Shown here piece after piece: positions 18,148-27,478 of a stretch of 64,000 nt of DNA. Origin of the DNA: Agaricicola taiwanensis (GTDB lineage Bacteria > Pseudomonadota > Alphaproteobacteria > Rhizobiales > Methylopilaceae); assembly GCF_014635245.1 (NCBI RefSeq), contig NZ_BMCP01000001.1, positions 434,001 through 498,000 on the forward strand, read 5' to 3'. A program made the position numbers and the translations under genes. How positions within the stretch are numbered: position 1 is the first letter of the stretch; each line of letters opens with the position of its first letter. The notes below the pieces were generated by a model. The model saw only the letters and a program-made list of their open reading frames with translations, made no database searches and was not told where the DNA came from.

Positions 18148-18503
18148 TGACCACGCAACATTATACGGGTAGCTGCCAGTGTGGCGCCGTGCGCTACGAA
18201 GTGGATGTCGACCTCGATCACACGATTACCTGCAATTGCTCGCGGTGCGGCCGGCTCGGCCTTGTGCTCGCCTTCGCTCCTGAACAGGCCTTCGATCTTA
18301 AACAGGGCGAGGGCGCCACGACCGAATATCTTTTCAACACGGGCAAGATCCATCATCGCTTCTGCTCCACCTGCGGCGTGGAATCCTTCGCGCGCGGCAC
18401 GGCACCGGATGGCAAGACCATGATGGCCATCAACGTGCGTTGCCTTGATGGCGTTGATCCCTCAAAGTTGAGCCCAACGCCATACGACGGCGCCAGCGTA
18501 TGA
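18147..18503 (+). CDS. GFA/CENP-V-fold zinc protein inside the urease operon
   Basis: A 118-residue protein of the glutathione-dependent formaldehyde-activating (GFA) family. All expected zinc ligands are visible: [24 protein letters not shown] and [14 protein letters not shown]. The usual proposed activity is binding or transferring small thiol or aldehyde adducts; most members have unknown substrates. It overlaps ureAB (TGATG) and ureC (ATGA), so it is fully integrated in the operon by coupling. It is not a standard urease accessory gene. Its link to urease is inferred from position only. Confidence 0.88.
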   Translation: MTTQHYTGSCQCGAVRYEVDVDLDHTITCNCSRCGRLGLVLAFAPEQAFDLKQGEGATTEYLFNTGKIHHRFCSTCGVESFARGTAPDGKTMMAINVRCLDGVDPSKLSPTPYDGASV

Positions 18504-20212
18504 CCCGAGCCTCGCTCCCCCGCGCCGCCTATGCCGACATGTTCGGCCCCACCACGGGCGACAGGGTGCGCCTTGCCGATACCAGCCTCGTCATCGAGGT
18601 GGAGAAGGACTTCACCACCTATGGCGAAGAGGTGAAATTCGGCGGCGGCAAGGTGATCCGTGACGGCATGGGCCAGTCACAGGTGACCAATGCCGAAGGC
18701 GCCGTGGATACCGTCATCACCAATGCGCTCATCGTCGATCACTGGGGCATCGTGAAGGGTGACGTCGCCATCGTAGCCGGCCGCATCGCCCGGATCGGCA
18801 AGGCCGGCAATCCCGACATCCAGCCCGGCGTCGACATCATCGTCGGTCCGGGGACGGAGGTCATCGCCGGCGAGGGCAAGATCCTCACGGCCGGCGGCTT
18901 CGACAGCCACATCCATTACATCTGCCCGCAGCAGATCGACGAGGCACTCTATTCCGGCGTCACCACCATGCTGGGCGGCGGCACGGGGCCTGCGACCGGC
19001 ACCTTCGCCACCACCTGCACGCCCGGCCCCTGGCACATCTCGCGCATGATCGAGGCGGCCGACGCCTTTCCCATGAATCTTGCCTTCGCCGGTAAGGGCA
19101 ATGCCTCCCGGCCCGCCGCCCTGGAGGAGATGATCCGGGCCGGCGCCTGTGCGCTGAAGCTGCATGAGGACTGGGGCACCACGCCTGCTGCCATCGACTG
19201 CTGCCTCTCGGTGGCGGATGACTACGACATCCAGGTGATGATCCACTCCGACACGCTCAACGAGAGCGGCTTCGTCGAGGACACCATCGCCGCCTTCAAG
19301 GGCCGCACCATCCATGCCTTCCACACCGAAGGCGCCGGTGGCGGCCATGCGCCGGATATCATCAAGGTGGCTGGGCTGCCCAATGTGCTGCCCTCCTCCA
19401 CCAACCCGACACGGCCCTTCACGGTGAACACCATCGACGAGCATCTCGATATGCTCATGGTGTGCCACCATCTCGATCCGTCCATCCCGGAAGATCTCGC
19501 CTTCGCCGAAAGCCGCATCCGCAAGGAAACCATCGCCGCCGAGGACATCCTCCACGACATCGGCGCGCTCTCCATGATGTCGTCGGACAGCCAGGCCATG
19601 GGCCGCGTCGGTGAGGTCGTGATCCGTACCTGGCAGACCGCCGACAAGATGAAGCGTCAGCGCGGGAGCCTGCCGGGAGACGCCAGCGGCAACGACAACC
19701 AGCGGGTGAAGCGCTACATCGCCAAATACACCATCAATCCGGCCATCGCTCACGGCATTTCGAAGCACATCGGCTCCATCGAGCCGGGCAAGTTGGCCGA
19801 TCTCGTGCTCTGGACGCCGGCCTTCTTCGGCGTGAAGCCCGATCTGGTGATCAAGGGCGGAGCGATCGCAGCCGCCCCCATGGGCGATCCCAACGCTTCG
19901 ATCCCGACGCCGCAGCCGGTGCATTACAGGCCCATGTTCGGGGCCTTCGGACGCGCGCTGACAGGCACCTCGGTCACCTTCGTCTCGGCCGCCTCTCTCG
20001 CCTATGGCATCAAGAACAAGCTCGGCGTGATGAAGGAGTTGGTCGCGGTCGAGAACACGCGGAAGATCGGGAAAAAGGACATGATCCACAACGGCGCCAC
20101 GCCGCACATCGAGGTGGACGCCGAAACCTATGATGTGCGCGCGGACGGGGAACTTCTGGTCTGCGAGCCGGCCGATGTGCTGCCCATGGCGCAGCGCTAC
20201 TTCATGTTCTGA
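18500..20212 (+). CDS. ureC: Urease alpha subunit UreC
   Basis: Catalytic subunit of urease (570 residues), hydrolysing urea to ammonia and carbamate at a di-nickel site. All active-site residues are present: H137 and H139 (SHIHY), carbamylated K220 (ALKLHEDWG), H222, H249 (MIHSDT), H275 ([13 protein letters not shown]), flap C322-H323 (VCHHLD) and D363 (SSDSQAMGR). The C-terminal part continues to [14 protein letters not shown] without a break. It overlaps the GFA gene by 4 bp. Confidence 0.98.
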   Translation: MTRASLPRAAYADMFGPTTGDRVRLADTSLVIEVEKDFTTYGEEVKFGGGKVIRDGMGQSQVTNAEGAVDTVITNALIVDHWGIVKGDVAIVAGRIARIGKAGNPDIQPGVDIIVGPGTEVIAGEGKILTAGGFDSHIHYICPQQIDEALYSGVTTMLGGGTGPATGTFATTCTPGPWHISRMIEAADAFPMNLAFAGKGNASRPAALEEMIRAGACALKLHEDWGTTPAAIDCCLSVADDYDIQVMIHSDTLNESGFVEDTIAAFKGRTIHAFHTEGAGGGHAPDIIKVAGLPNVLPSSTNPTRPFTVNTIDEHLDMLMVCHHLDPSIPEDLAFAESRIRKETIAAEDILHDIGALSMMSSDSQAMGRVGEVVIRTWQTADKMKRQRGSLPGDASGNDNQRVKRYIAKYTINPAIAHGISKHIGSIEPGKLADLVLWTPAFFGVKPDLVIKGGAIAAAPMGDPNASIPTPQPVHYRPMFGAFGRALTGTSVTFVSAASLAYGIKNKLGVMKELVAVENTRKIGKKDMIHNGATPHIEVDAETYDVRADGELLVCEPADVLPMAQRYFMF

Positions 20213-20245
20213 GGTACGGAGACATGATGATGGTTGCTTTAGACG

Positions 20246-20344
20246 CGTCATGCCCGGCCTTGGGCCGGGTATCCACGACTTTACTGCCTCTCCGTCTCTC
20301 CGACGAGGAACGCTTGGATATCAGAGCCAAGCCCGGACATGACG
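20246..20344. repeat. Palindrome-ended intergenic repeat, copy 2 (ureC-ureE)
   Basis: A 99-bp element bounded by CGTCATG and CATGACG. Its left arm holds a CCCGGCC-TTG-GGCCGGG hairpin followed by ATCCACG, and its right arm GAGCCAAGCCCGG. It matches the end structure of the element at 15887-15982. It fills nearly the whole 148-bp ureC-ureE gap. Confidence 0.75.
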
Positions 20345-20360
20345 GGAAGAGGAAAACCAG

Positions 20361-20825
20361 ATGATCCGCGCCACCTCTGTCGTCCGCCGTGTGGCGGTGA
20401 AGCCGGAAAAGATAGCCGACTCTATAACGCTCGATCATGGCGAGCGCCATCGGCGACGCGTGGCCCTGACGGGCGAGGCGGGCACGGCCTTCCTGCTGGA
20501 TCTGGCGGAAGCGGCGGTGCTGGATGACGGCGATGCCGTCAAGCTCGAGGACGGCCGCCTCATCGCCGTCAAGGCGGCACCGGAAAGGCTCATCGAAATC
20601 CGCACGGGGAGCCAGCTGCGGCTGATGCGGATCGCCTGGCACATCGGTAACCGTCATATCCCCTGCGAGATCACCGAGGATGCCCTCTACATCGCGGACG
20701 ACCACGTGCTTCTGGAGATGGTGCGCGGCCTCGGCGGCAGCGCGGAGATCGTCACCCGGCCCTTCCGCCCGGAGCGCGGCGCCTATGATCATGGCGGCCA
20801 CCATGGACATGGCCATGGTCACTGA
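20361..20825 (+). CDS. ureE: Urease accessory protein UreE
   Basis: Nickel-binding metallochaperone that hands Ni2+ to UreG and the urease complex. The 154-residue protein has the peptide-binding N-terminal domain and the metal-binding domain with [14 protein letters not shown] and [16 protein letters not shown]. The C terminus is a His-rich tail, [12 protein letters not shown], able to bind several Ni ions. The start at 20361 follows AGAGGAAAACC. Its 3' end overlaps the start region of ureF. Confidence 0.95.
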   Translation: MIRATSVVRRVAVKPEKIADSITLDHGERHRRRVALTGEAGTAFLLDLAEAAVLDDGDAVKLEDGRLIAVKAAPERLIEIRTGSQLRLMRIAWHIGNRHIPCEITEDALYIADDHVLLEMVRGLGGSAEIVTRPFRPERGAYDHGGHHGHGHGH

Positions 20826-21483
20826 CACCCCCCATCTGCTGCCGCTGATGGCATGGTTGTCACCGGCCTTTCCCGTGGGCGGCTATGCCTATTCCCATGG
20901 TCTGGAGTGGGCGGTGGAGTGCGGCGATGTCTCCGACGAAGCGAGCCTCACGCCCTGGCTGCTCGATTTCCTGACGCTGGGCGCGGGCCGCACCGATGCC
21001 ATCCTGCTGGCTCATGTCCACCGCGCCGGCGGCGATGCTGAGGTGCTGCGTGAGATCAACGACCTTGCACTGGCATTGTCTCCCTCGTCCGAGCTTCATC
21101 TTGAGACGAGCCAGCAGGGAACGAGCTTCCTTGCCGCCATCAAGGCCGCCTGGCCCTGTGACGGGTTGGATGGTCTGGCGGGACCCATTGCCTATCCCGT
21201 CGCTGTCGGCCTTGCTGCCGGACGCCATGGCCTTCCCGTTGCCGCCACCGTCGAGGCCTTCTTGTTCGGCGTCACGCAAAATCTCGTTTCCGCAGGAGTA
21301 CGTCTCGCCCCCATCGGCCAGACCGGAGGCACCCGGGTTCTTGCCGCTCTCGGCCCCACGATCCGTGCCGTTGGGGCAGAAGCTCTGGCTGCGGACCTTG
21401 ATGCGGTCGGAGGCTGCACCTTTCGCGCCGATCTCGGCTCCTTCTTTCATGAAACTCAATATACGAGGCTGTTCCGCTCATGA
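20785..21483 (+). CDS. ureF: Urease accessory protein UreF
   Basis: All-helical accessory protein of the UreD-UreF-UreG activation complex. The motif [25 protein letters not shown] is diagnostic, followed by [20 protein letters not shown] and a C terminus ending [10 protein letters not shown]. Start is uncertain: ATG 20785 has GGAG 10 bp upstream, while ATG 20809 or 20815 would fit the usual UreF N terminus better. All of them overlap the ureE 3' end in another frame. It overlaps ureG by 4 bp (ATGA). Confidence 0.92.
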   Translation: MIMAATMDMAMVTDTPHLLPLMAWLSPAFPVGGYAYSHGLEWAVECGDVSDEASLTPWLLDFLTLGAGRTDAILLAHVHRAGGDAEVLREINDLALALSPSSELHLETSQQGTSFLAAIKAAWPCDGLDGLAGPIAYPVAVGLAAGRHGLPVAATVEAFLFGVTQNLVSAGVRLAPIGQTGGTRVLAALGPTIRAVGAEALAADLDAVGGCTFRADLGSFFHETQYTRLFRS

Positions 21484-22106
21484 CGTCCAAATCCAACGGC
21501 CCCTTGCGCGTGGGCATCGGCGGCCCGGTCGGCTCCGGCAAGACGGCGCTGATGGAGGCGCTCTGCAAGACGCTGCGTCACCGCTACGACATCTGCGCCA
21601 TCACCAACGACATCTATACCAAGGAAGATGCGCGGCTTCTCACGGTGGCCGATGCCTTGCCGGTGGAGCGCATCATGGGCGTGGAAACCGGCGGCTGCCC
21701 GCACACGGCTATCCGGGAGGATGCGTCCATCAATCTTGCGGCGGTCGCCACCATGCGCGAACGCTTTCCCAATCTCGATGTCGTCCTGATCGAAAGCGGC
21801 GGCGACAATCTGGCCGCAACCTTTTCGCCGGAGCTCGCCGACATCACCATCTATGTCATCGACGTTGCCGGGGGCGAGAAGATCCCGCGCAAGGGCGGCC
21901 CGGGCATCACACGCTCCGATCTCCTCGTGGTCAACAAGATCGATCTTGCGCCCTTCGTCGGCGCCGATCTCGGCGTGATGGAAGACGACACCAAGCGCAT
22001 GCGTGGCCAGCGCCCCTACGTCTTTACCAACATCCGCGGCGGCGTCGGCACCGATGTCGTTGCCCGCTTCATCGAAGAGGCCGGCGGCCTCACCGCATCC
22101 GCCTGA
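21480..22106 (+). CDS. ureG: Urease accessory GTPase UreG
   Basis: GTPase that drives nickel insertion into urease (208 residues). Walker A is [15 protein letters not shown], followed by [37 protein letters not shown] contains the Cys-Pro-His nickel-binding motif. [17 protein letters not shown] and the guanine-specificity motif NKIDLAP are also present. The start ATG overlaps the ureF stop, giving coupled translation. Confidence 0.97.
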   Translation: MTSKSNGPLRVGIGGPVGSGKTALMEALCKTLRHRYDICAITNDIYTKEDARLLTVADALPVERIMGVETGGCPHTAIREDASINLAAVATMRERFPNLDVVLIESGGDNLAATFSPELADITIYVIDVAGGEKIPRKGGPGITRSDLLVVNKIDLAPFVGADLGVMEDDTKRMRGQRPYVFTNIRGGVGTDVVARFIEEAGGLTASA

Positions 22107-22121
22107 AAACGGGGAACAGAC

Positions 22122-22697
22122 ATGTCTCACATCCGCACCTTTTCACTGGCGGGCCTTCTCGCCATCACCGCATCTCCGGCGCTGGCCCATACCGGTGTCG
22201 GCGGCGCCCATGGCTTCATCCACGGCTTTGAGCATCCCATCGGCGGCCTCGATCATATCCTCGCCATGGTCACGGTCGGCCTCCTGGCCTCCATGCTGGG
22301 TGGACGTGCCCTTTGGCTGGTGCCGCTCAGTTTCGTCGGGATGATGATCGTGGGTGGCGCACTTGGCATGGCCGGTGTCGAGGTGCCCTTCGTTGAACTG
22401 GGCATCGTCGGTTCGGTCATTGTGCTCGGGGCCACGGTCGCTTTGGGCAGGCCCTGGCCCTTGGCGCTCGCCATGGGCCTAGTCGGCATCTTTGCCATCT
22501 TCCACGGCCATGCACATGGCGTCGAGATGCCGCTCGATGCAGGCGCGCTCGGCTATGGCCTCGGCTTCGCCTTGGCCACGGCCCTGCTGCATGCCGCCGG
22601 CATCGGTCTCGGTTATTTCCTCGGCCGCACGCCCGTCGCCAGCCGGCTTGCGGGCAGCGCCGTGGCGCTGGCCGGTGTGGTCCTGTTGATCGGCTGA
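22122..22697 (+). CDS. HupE/UreJ-family nickel permease
   Basis: A 191-residue polytopic membrane protein of the HupE/UreJ family. After a leader (MSHIRTFSLAGLLAITASPALA) comes the conserved HTGVGGAHGFIHGFEHPIGGLDHILAMVTVGLLAS segment, rich in metal-binding His and Asp, then several helices. FHGHAHGVEMP marks the second metal-rich loop. Nickel (or cobalt) uptake for urease maturation is the expected role. It is the last gene of the urt-ure operon, with a terminator 8 bp after its stop. Confidence 0.9.
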   Translation: MSHIRTFSLAGLLAITASPALAHTGVGGAHGFIHGFEHPIGGLDHILAMVTVGLLASMLGGRALWLVPLSFVGMMIVGGALGMAGVEVPFVELGIVGSVIVLGATVALGRPWPLALAMGLVGIFAIFHGHAHGVEMPLDAGALGYGLGFALATALLHAAGIGLGYFLGRTPVASRLAGSAVALAGVVLLIG

Positions 22698-22704
22698 TGC
22701 AGCG

Positions 22705-22742
22705 AGGCAGGCGCCGGTCATCAAAAGCGCCTGCCTTTCTTC
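22705..22742 (+). terminator. Intrinsic terminator of the urt-ure operon
   Basis: A perfect 10-bp stem (AGGCAGGCGC / GCGCCTGCCT) with a 12-nt loop is followed by TTCTTC. It lies directly after the HupE/UreJ stop. The T tract is short and interrupted but the stem is strong. Confidence 0.75.
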
Positions 22743-22840
22743 TGCCGTATGGACCCTTTCACGTTCCCGTGCGTTGATGATGACATTGACGTTAAGGGGC
22801 AGCTTCCGGCCCGCCTTCCGAATGACAGGGGACTTTCCAT

Positions 22841-24109
22841 ATGCCGTTCAAGCACAACCACCAGCAGGTGTTCACCGGGCCTCTGACCCGCGACGCCTAT
22901 GATGCCACGCTCAGGGATGCGCCCCGCGCACTGGATTGGTTGCGCCAGGCCTATGAGACGGGCTCACTCCCGCTCCTGCGCCTGCCGGAGCGCAAGGACG
23001 ATCTCGATGCGCTGAAGCCCGTTGTGGAGCGTTTGCGCCGTGATTTCGATCACGTCCTGGTGCTGGGCACGGGAGGATCCAGCCTCGGCGGGAAGACGCT
23101 GGTGGCGCTGGCCGATCGTGGTTTCGGCCCCAAGAAGGGTGCGCCGAAGCTGCACTTCCTCGATAACATCGATCCGGTGACCTATGCCGATTTCTTCCAG
23201 GCAACCGAGGGGAGCCGCGTTGGCATTGTCGCGATCTCCAAGTCCGGTTCAACGGCTGAAACCCTGTCTCAGCTTCTGACCGTGCTGCCGCGTCTGAAGG
23301 GCGATGCCGGACGGAACCTGGTCATCATCACCGAGCCCACCGCCAATCCCCTGCGGCAGCTCGGTGAGCGCCTGGGCGCCGACATCCTGGAGCATGATCC
23401 CAAGGTCGGCGGCCGCTACTCGGTTCTTTCCATTGTCGGCCTTCTGCCCGCGATGATCGCGGGCCTCGATGCCCATGCCGTGCGCGCGGGCGCCTGGGAG
23501 GTTCTGAAGCCAGCTTTGGCCGACCGCGAGGGCACATCGGATGCCATCATCGGCGCGGCCCTCAATGTCGCTGCCGAGAAGGCCGGCATCACCACGACCG
23601 TGATGATGCCCTATGTCGACCGCCTCGCCGAATTCGGCCTCTGGTTCCGCCAGCTTTGGGCCGAGAGCCTTGGCAAGGAAGGCAAGGGCACCACGCCTGT
23701 ACGTGCCATGGGCACCGTCGACCAGCACAGCCAGGTGCAGCTTTATCTGGCCGGTCCGGCGGATAAGTTCTTCACCGTGATCACGGAGCCCAGCCGGGGC
23801 GTGGGTGACAAGCTGAACCTCGCAGCTTTTGGCGGCGACGAGCGCCTCAAGTATCTCGACAGCCGCAGCATGGGCGACCTCTTGGATGCCGAAGCCCGGG
23901 CGACCTATGAGACGCTGCTCGCCAACAACCGCCCGTCGCGCCTGATCGCTGCCGAGACCATCGACGAGCGCGTCATGGGCGGCCTTCTCATGCATTTCAT
24001 GCTGGAGACCATGCTCGCGGCGCAGCTGATGAAGATCGACGCCTTCGATCAGCCGGCGGTGGAGGAGGGCAAGGTTCTCGCCCGCAAATATCTCGGTGAG
24101 ATGGCCTGA
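22841..24109 (+). CDS. pgi: Glucose-6-phosphate isomerase
   Basis: Interconverts glucose 6-phosphate and fructose 6-phosphate. The sugar-phosphate motifs GTGGSSLGGKTLVAL and AISKSGSTAETLSQLL are visible, then IITEPTANPLRQL and the C-terminal segment VEEGKVLARKYLGEM. At 422 residues it is well shorter than the roughly 550-residue enterobacterial enzyme and belongs to the compact bacterial type. RAMGTVDQHSQVQLYLAGP matches the catalytic-loop region. It stands alone, between the urease operon and a methyltransferase gene. Confidence 0.9.
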   Translation: MPFKHNHQQVFTGPLTRDAYDATLRDAPRALDWLRQAYETGSLPLLRLPERKDDLDALKPVVERLRRDFDHVLVLGTGGSSLGGKTLVALADRGFGPKKGAPKLHFLDNIDPVTYADFFQATEGSRVGIVAISKSGSTAETLSQLLTVLPRLKGDAGRNLVIITEPTANPLRQLGERLGADILEHDPKVGGRYSVLSIVGLLPAMIAGLDAHAVRAGAWEVLKPALADREGTSDAIIGAALNVAAEKAGITTTVMMPYVDRLAEFGLWFRQLWAESLGKEGKGTTPVRAMGTVDQHSQVQLYLAGPADKFFTVITEPSRGVGDKLNLAAFGGDERLKYLDSRSMGDLLDAEARATYETLLANNRPSRLIAAETIDERVMGGLLMHFMLETMLAAQLMKIDAFDQPAVEEGKVLARKYLGEMA

Positions 24110-24174
24110 AGCTGAAAGAGGCGGCGGCTCCGGAGACAAGATGCCGCTGCTGCATTTCATCATTGGGAGTAGCG

Positions 24175-24849
24175 ATGTTGCCGTTTTCGGATCCTGAGGC
24201 TGTCAGTCGCTACGCTGAAAACCCTCCCAAACTCGTGCCGGGCTTTTTAGCTCTGCAACGCATGGCCCTGCAGCTGATCGAGGAGCGGGCTCCGGACGAG
24301 GCGCGCGTTCTGGTCCTGGGCGCGGGCGGGGGACTGGAACTGAAGGTCTTCGCCGAGGCGCATCCGGCCTGGCGCTTTGGCGGTGTCGATCCGTCAGCCG
24401 AGATGTTGAAGCTGGCGGAGAGGACGCTGGGTCCGCATCTGTCTCGCGTCGATCTGCACGAGGGATACATCCACGATGCGCCGCAAGGGCCGTTCGATGC
24501 GGCCGCATGCCTTCTGACTCTGCATTTCGTGCAGCCTGAGGATCGGGTGCGCACACTGACGGACCTATGGATGCGCCTGAAACCTGGTGCACCCCTGGTG
24601 GTCGCGCACCACAGCGTCCCTCGCGCGGACGCGGAAAGAACGCTTTGGCTGTCGCGCTATGCGGCATTTGCCGCCGCATCAGGGATCCCGCGTGAGAACG
24701 CCGAAGCCGCCGCACTCGCGATCGGACGAGAGCTGCCGATGCTATCGCCCGAAGAGGACGAGGCCTCACTGAGGGCCGCAGGATTCATCGACGTGAGCCT
24801 GTTTTACGCCGCTCTGACCTTCCGCGGGTGGGTTGCCTACAAGCCTTGA
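24175..24849 (+). CDS. Class I SAM-dependent methyltransferase
   Basis: A 224-residue Rossmann-fold methyltransferase. Motif I is VLVLGAGGGLELKVFAE; the acidic residue binding the SAM ribose is in FGGVDPSAEML; a post-II segment is FDAAACLLTLHFVQPEDR. The substrate is unknown. The ATG at 24175 is chosen over a TTG 12 bp upstream because GGGAG precedes it. It is convergent with the CDF transporter, 7 bp apart. Confidence 0.85.
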   Translation: MLPFSDPEAVSRYAENPPKLVPGFLALQRMALQLIEERAPDEARVLVLGAGGGLELKVFAEAHPAWRFGGVDPSAEMLKLAERTLGPHLSRVDLHEGYIHDAPQGPFDAAACLLTLHFVQPEDRVRTLTDLWMRLKPGAPLVVAHHSVPRADAERTLWLSRYAAFAAASGIPRENAEAAALAIGRELPMLSPEEDEASLRAAGFIDVSLFYAALTFRGWVAYKP

Positions 24850-24856
24850 GCGGAGG

Positions 24857-25801
24857 CTACTCACCTGCGATCGGCGCCGGCCGAACCGGGTAGTCTGCCT
24901 GCTGGGGCTTGATGAACACCGAATGCACATCGGGGATATCGCGTCGCAGGGCGGCTTCGATCGAAGCAACCGACCGTTCGATGGCGGGGGTTGTCGCATC
25001 GTCTCGGAATTCCGCGCTGATGGCGGCGACGATGTCCGAGGGGCCAAGATGGACCGCCAGCACGTCGTTGATCCCGAGCACATTGGGATCCTGGCTGGCG
25101 ATCGCCTTGATCCGCTCACGCACATGCGGCAGGGCGGATTCCCCGATGAGCAGGCCCTTGCACTCGCGTGCCAGCATCACGGCTGTGACCGCCAGCACCA
25201 GACCGATGCCGATGGAGCCCACGCCATCAAGTTCCGGCATCTCCAGGACATGAGCGGCGGTGATGGCGACGAAGGCGATCATCAGGCCGATCAGCGCTGC
25301 GGTGTCTTCGAATAGGACGGTGAAGGTCGTCGGATCCTTGCTGCGGCGGATGGCGGCGAGATAGCCGAGCGAACCCTTGTGGCGGCGGAATTCCTTGAGC
25401 GCGATGGTCCAGGCCACGCCTTCGAAGATGACGGAGAGACCGAGCACGATGTAGTTGACGACGATGCTGGTGCTTGGTTCCGGATTGCGGATGTGAAGCA
25501 CGCCTTCATAGATCGACACACCGGCGCCGAGCGCGAAAACCAGCAGCGCGACGATGAAGCTCCAGAAATAGACTTCGCGGCTGTAGCCGAGCGGATGCCG
25601 CGCATCCGGCGAGCGCTTGGCGCGGTGCAGGCCATACAGCAGAAGGACCTCATTGCCGGTGTCCACCAGAGAATGCACGCCCTCGCTGAGCATGGCCGAA
25701 CTGCCGGTGAAGAGGGCGGCGCCAAATTTCGTGACGGCGATGAGGAAGTTCCCGATCAGAGCCGCGTAGATCACTCGTGACGAGCCGGATTGCGCGGCCA
25801 T
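24857..25801 (-). CDS. Cation diffusion facilitator family transporter
   Basis: A 314-residue metal/proton antiporter with about five to six membrane helices and a C-terminal cytoplasmic domain. The first metal site is in MLSEGVHSLVDTGNEVLLL (His and Asp one turn apart), and the second transmembrane acidic pair is in FEDTAALIGLMIAF. The family exports Zn2+, Co2+, Fe2+ or Mn2+; the ion cannot be assigned from sequence alone. It lies downstream of phoU on the same strand but is separated from it by the phoU terminator, so it is probably an independent unit. Confidence 0.9.
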   Translation of the reverse strand: MAAQSGSSRVIYAALIGNFLIAVTKFGAALFTGSSAMLSEGVHSLVDTGNEVLLLYGLHRAKRSPDARHPLGYSREVYFWSFIVALLVFALGAGVSIYEGVLHIRNPEPSTSIVVNYIVLGLSVIFEGVAWTIALKEFRRHKGSLGYLAAIRRSKDPTTFTVLFEDTAALIGLMIAFVAITAAHVLEMPELDGVGSIGIGLVLAVTAVMLARECKGLLIGESALPHVRERIKAIASQDPNVLGINDVLAVHLGPSDIVAAISAEFRDDATTPAIERSVASIEAALRRDIPDVHSVFIKPQQADYPVRPAPIAGE

Positions 25802-25862
25802 GAGGGCCCTCCTGTTGCGGGATCAAGACCGGTGAACGGCCGGAGCGTGCAGAGGTTCCCTC

Positions 25863-25893
25863 AAAGAGAAAGGCCACCCGATCGGGTGGCCTT
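25863..25893 (-). terminator. Intrinsic terminator of the pst-phoU operon
   Basis: A perfect 24-bp palindrome (AAGGCCACCCGA / TCGGGTGGCCTT, 25870-25893) is followed on the minus strand by TTCTCTTT. It begins 26 bp past the phoU stop and ends the phosphate operon. Confidence 0.82.
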
Positions 25894-25919
25894 GTATGTC
25901 GCGGCGATGACAGGTGCTG

Positions 25920-26633
25920 TTAGCCGGGAAATTCGATGGTTGTCGTCGAGGTATTGTCCTGCTTGGGACGGTCGTCGGCCAGCATCTGGCCGGTGACGAG
26001 GAAATGCACGGTTTCGGCGATGTTTGTCGCGTGATCGCCGATGCGTTCGATGTTCTTGGCACAGAACAACAGATGGGTGCAGAAGCCGATGTTGCGAGGA
26101 TCTTCCATCATATAGGTGAGAAGCTCGCGGAACAGCGAGGTGTAGAGCGCGTCGATCTCGCCGTCCTGCCGCCAGACGTCGACCGCGCGGTCGTTGTCAC
26201 GCTCGGCATAGGCATCCAGCACGGTCTTGAGCTGGCCCAGCACCAGCTCGCTCATATGGTTCAGGCCGCCGAAAAGCTTGGGCGATTTGAATTCACCCTC
26301 GATGGCAATGACCCGCTTGGCGGTGTTCTTGGCGAGATCGCCGATGCGCTCCAGATCGTTCGAAACGCGCAGGGCCGCAACGATGGCGCGCAGGTCCACC
26401 GCCATGGGCTGCCGGCGCGCGATGGTGAGGATGGCAAGTTCCTCGATGCGCTGCTGCATCTGGTCGACCGACTTATCGGCCGCGATGACCTTTTGCGCCA
26501 GGGTGCCGTCGCGGCTGAGGAGCGCGGAAACGGAATCCCCCACCATCTTTTCCGCAAGACCGCCCATCTCGGCGAGATTTTCGGCAAGGCCCTTCAGCTC
26601 GGTGTCGAATGAAGAGACGATGTGATCTGACAT
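25920..26633 (-). CDS. phoU: Phosphate-signalling regulator PhoU
   Basis: Couples the PstSCAB transporter to the PhoR kinase and keeps the Pho regulon off when phosphate is plentiful. The 237-residue protein is two PhoU helical bundles with the metal-binding-type motifs RVSNDLERIGDLAKNTAKR and CAKNIERIGDHATNIAETV. It starts 20 bp after pstB and is the last gene of the operon. Confidence 0.96.
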   Translation of the reverse strand: MSDHIVSSFDTELKGLAENLAEMGGLAEKMVGDSVSALLSRDGTLAQKVIAADKSVDQMQQRIEELAILTIARRQPMAVDLRAIVAALRVSNDLERIGDLAKNTAKRVIAIEGEFKSPKLFGGLNHMSELVLGQLKTVLDAYAERDNDRAVDVWRQDGEIDALYTSLFRELLTYMMEDPRNIGFCTHLLFCAKNIERIGDHATNIAETVHFLVTGQMLADDRPKQDNTSTTTIEFPG

Positions 26634-26653
26634 GAAAGCTTCCCCCGCGAAAA

Positions 26654-27463
26654 TCAGCCGAAGCGGCCGGTTATGTAGTCTTGCGTACGCTTGTCGCGCG
26701 GCGCCGTGAAGATGACATCCGTCGGACCTTCCTCCACCACGACGCCGAGATGGAAGAAGGCGGTCTTCTGCGACACGCGGGCCGCCTGCTGCATGGAATG
26801 CGTCACGATCACGATAGTGAAGTTCTGGCGGAGGTCGTCGATCAGCTCTTCGATGCGGGCGGTTGCGATGGGATCAAGCGCCGAGCAGGGCTCGTCCATG
26901 AGGATGATGTCAGGGCTGACGGCGATCGCCCGCGCGATGCACAGGCGCTGCTGCTGGCCGCCGGACAGGCCGGTGCCGCTGTCCTGGAGACGGTCCTTCA
27001 CCTCCTTGAGCAGTCCGGCCTTCTGAAGGCTGTCTTCGACGATATTGTCGAGATCCGCCTTCGAGCGGGCAAGCCCGTGAATGCGAGGGCCATAGGCCAC
27101 ATTCTCATAGATCGATTTGGGGAAAGGGTTCGGCTTCTGGAACACCATGCCGACCCGCGCGCGCAGCTGCACGACATCCAGGGAGGGGTCATAGATGTCC
27201 TGCCCGTTGATCTCGATCTTGCCGGTGACCTTGGCGATCGAGATCGTGTCGTTCATGCGGTTGAGACAGCGCAGGAAGGTGGACTTGCCGCAGCCCGAAG
27301 GGCCGATGAACGCCGTGACGGAACGCTCCGGAATGTCGATGGAGACATCCTTCAGGGCATGTTTCTCGCCGTAGAAGACATTGACGTCACGCGCCACGAT
27401 CTTGGCATCGCCTGAGGTCGGGGCGGCTTTGGTGGTCTCAGGTGCTTGAAGAACGGTGTTCAT
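26654..27463 (-). CDS. pstB: Phosphate ABC transporter ATP-binding protein PstB
   Basis: ATPase of the high-affinity phosphate importer (269 residues). Walker A is [19 protein letters not shown], signature [16 protein letters not shown], Walker [17 protein letters not shown], and the switch His is in IVIVTHSM. The N-terminal 20 residues are a flexible Ala/Thr-rich tail. It is 15 bp from pstA. Confidence 0.97.
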   Translation of the reverse strand: MNTVLQAPETTKAAPTSGDAKIVARDVNVFYGEKHALKDVSIDIPERSVTAFIGPSGCGKSTFLRCLNRMNDTISIAKVTGKIEINGQDIYDPSLDVVQLRARVGMVFQKPNPFPKSIYENVAYGPRIHGLARSKADLDNIVEDSLQKAGLLKEVKDRLQDSGTGLSGGQQQRLCIARAIAVSPDIILMDEPCSALDPIATARIEELIDDLRQNFTIVIVTHSMQQAARVSQKTAFFHLGVVVEEGPTDVIFTAPRDKRTQDYITGRFG

Positions 27464-27478
27464 GTCAGCCTCTGCCGC

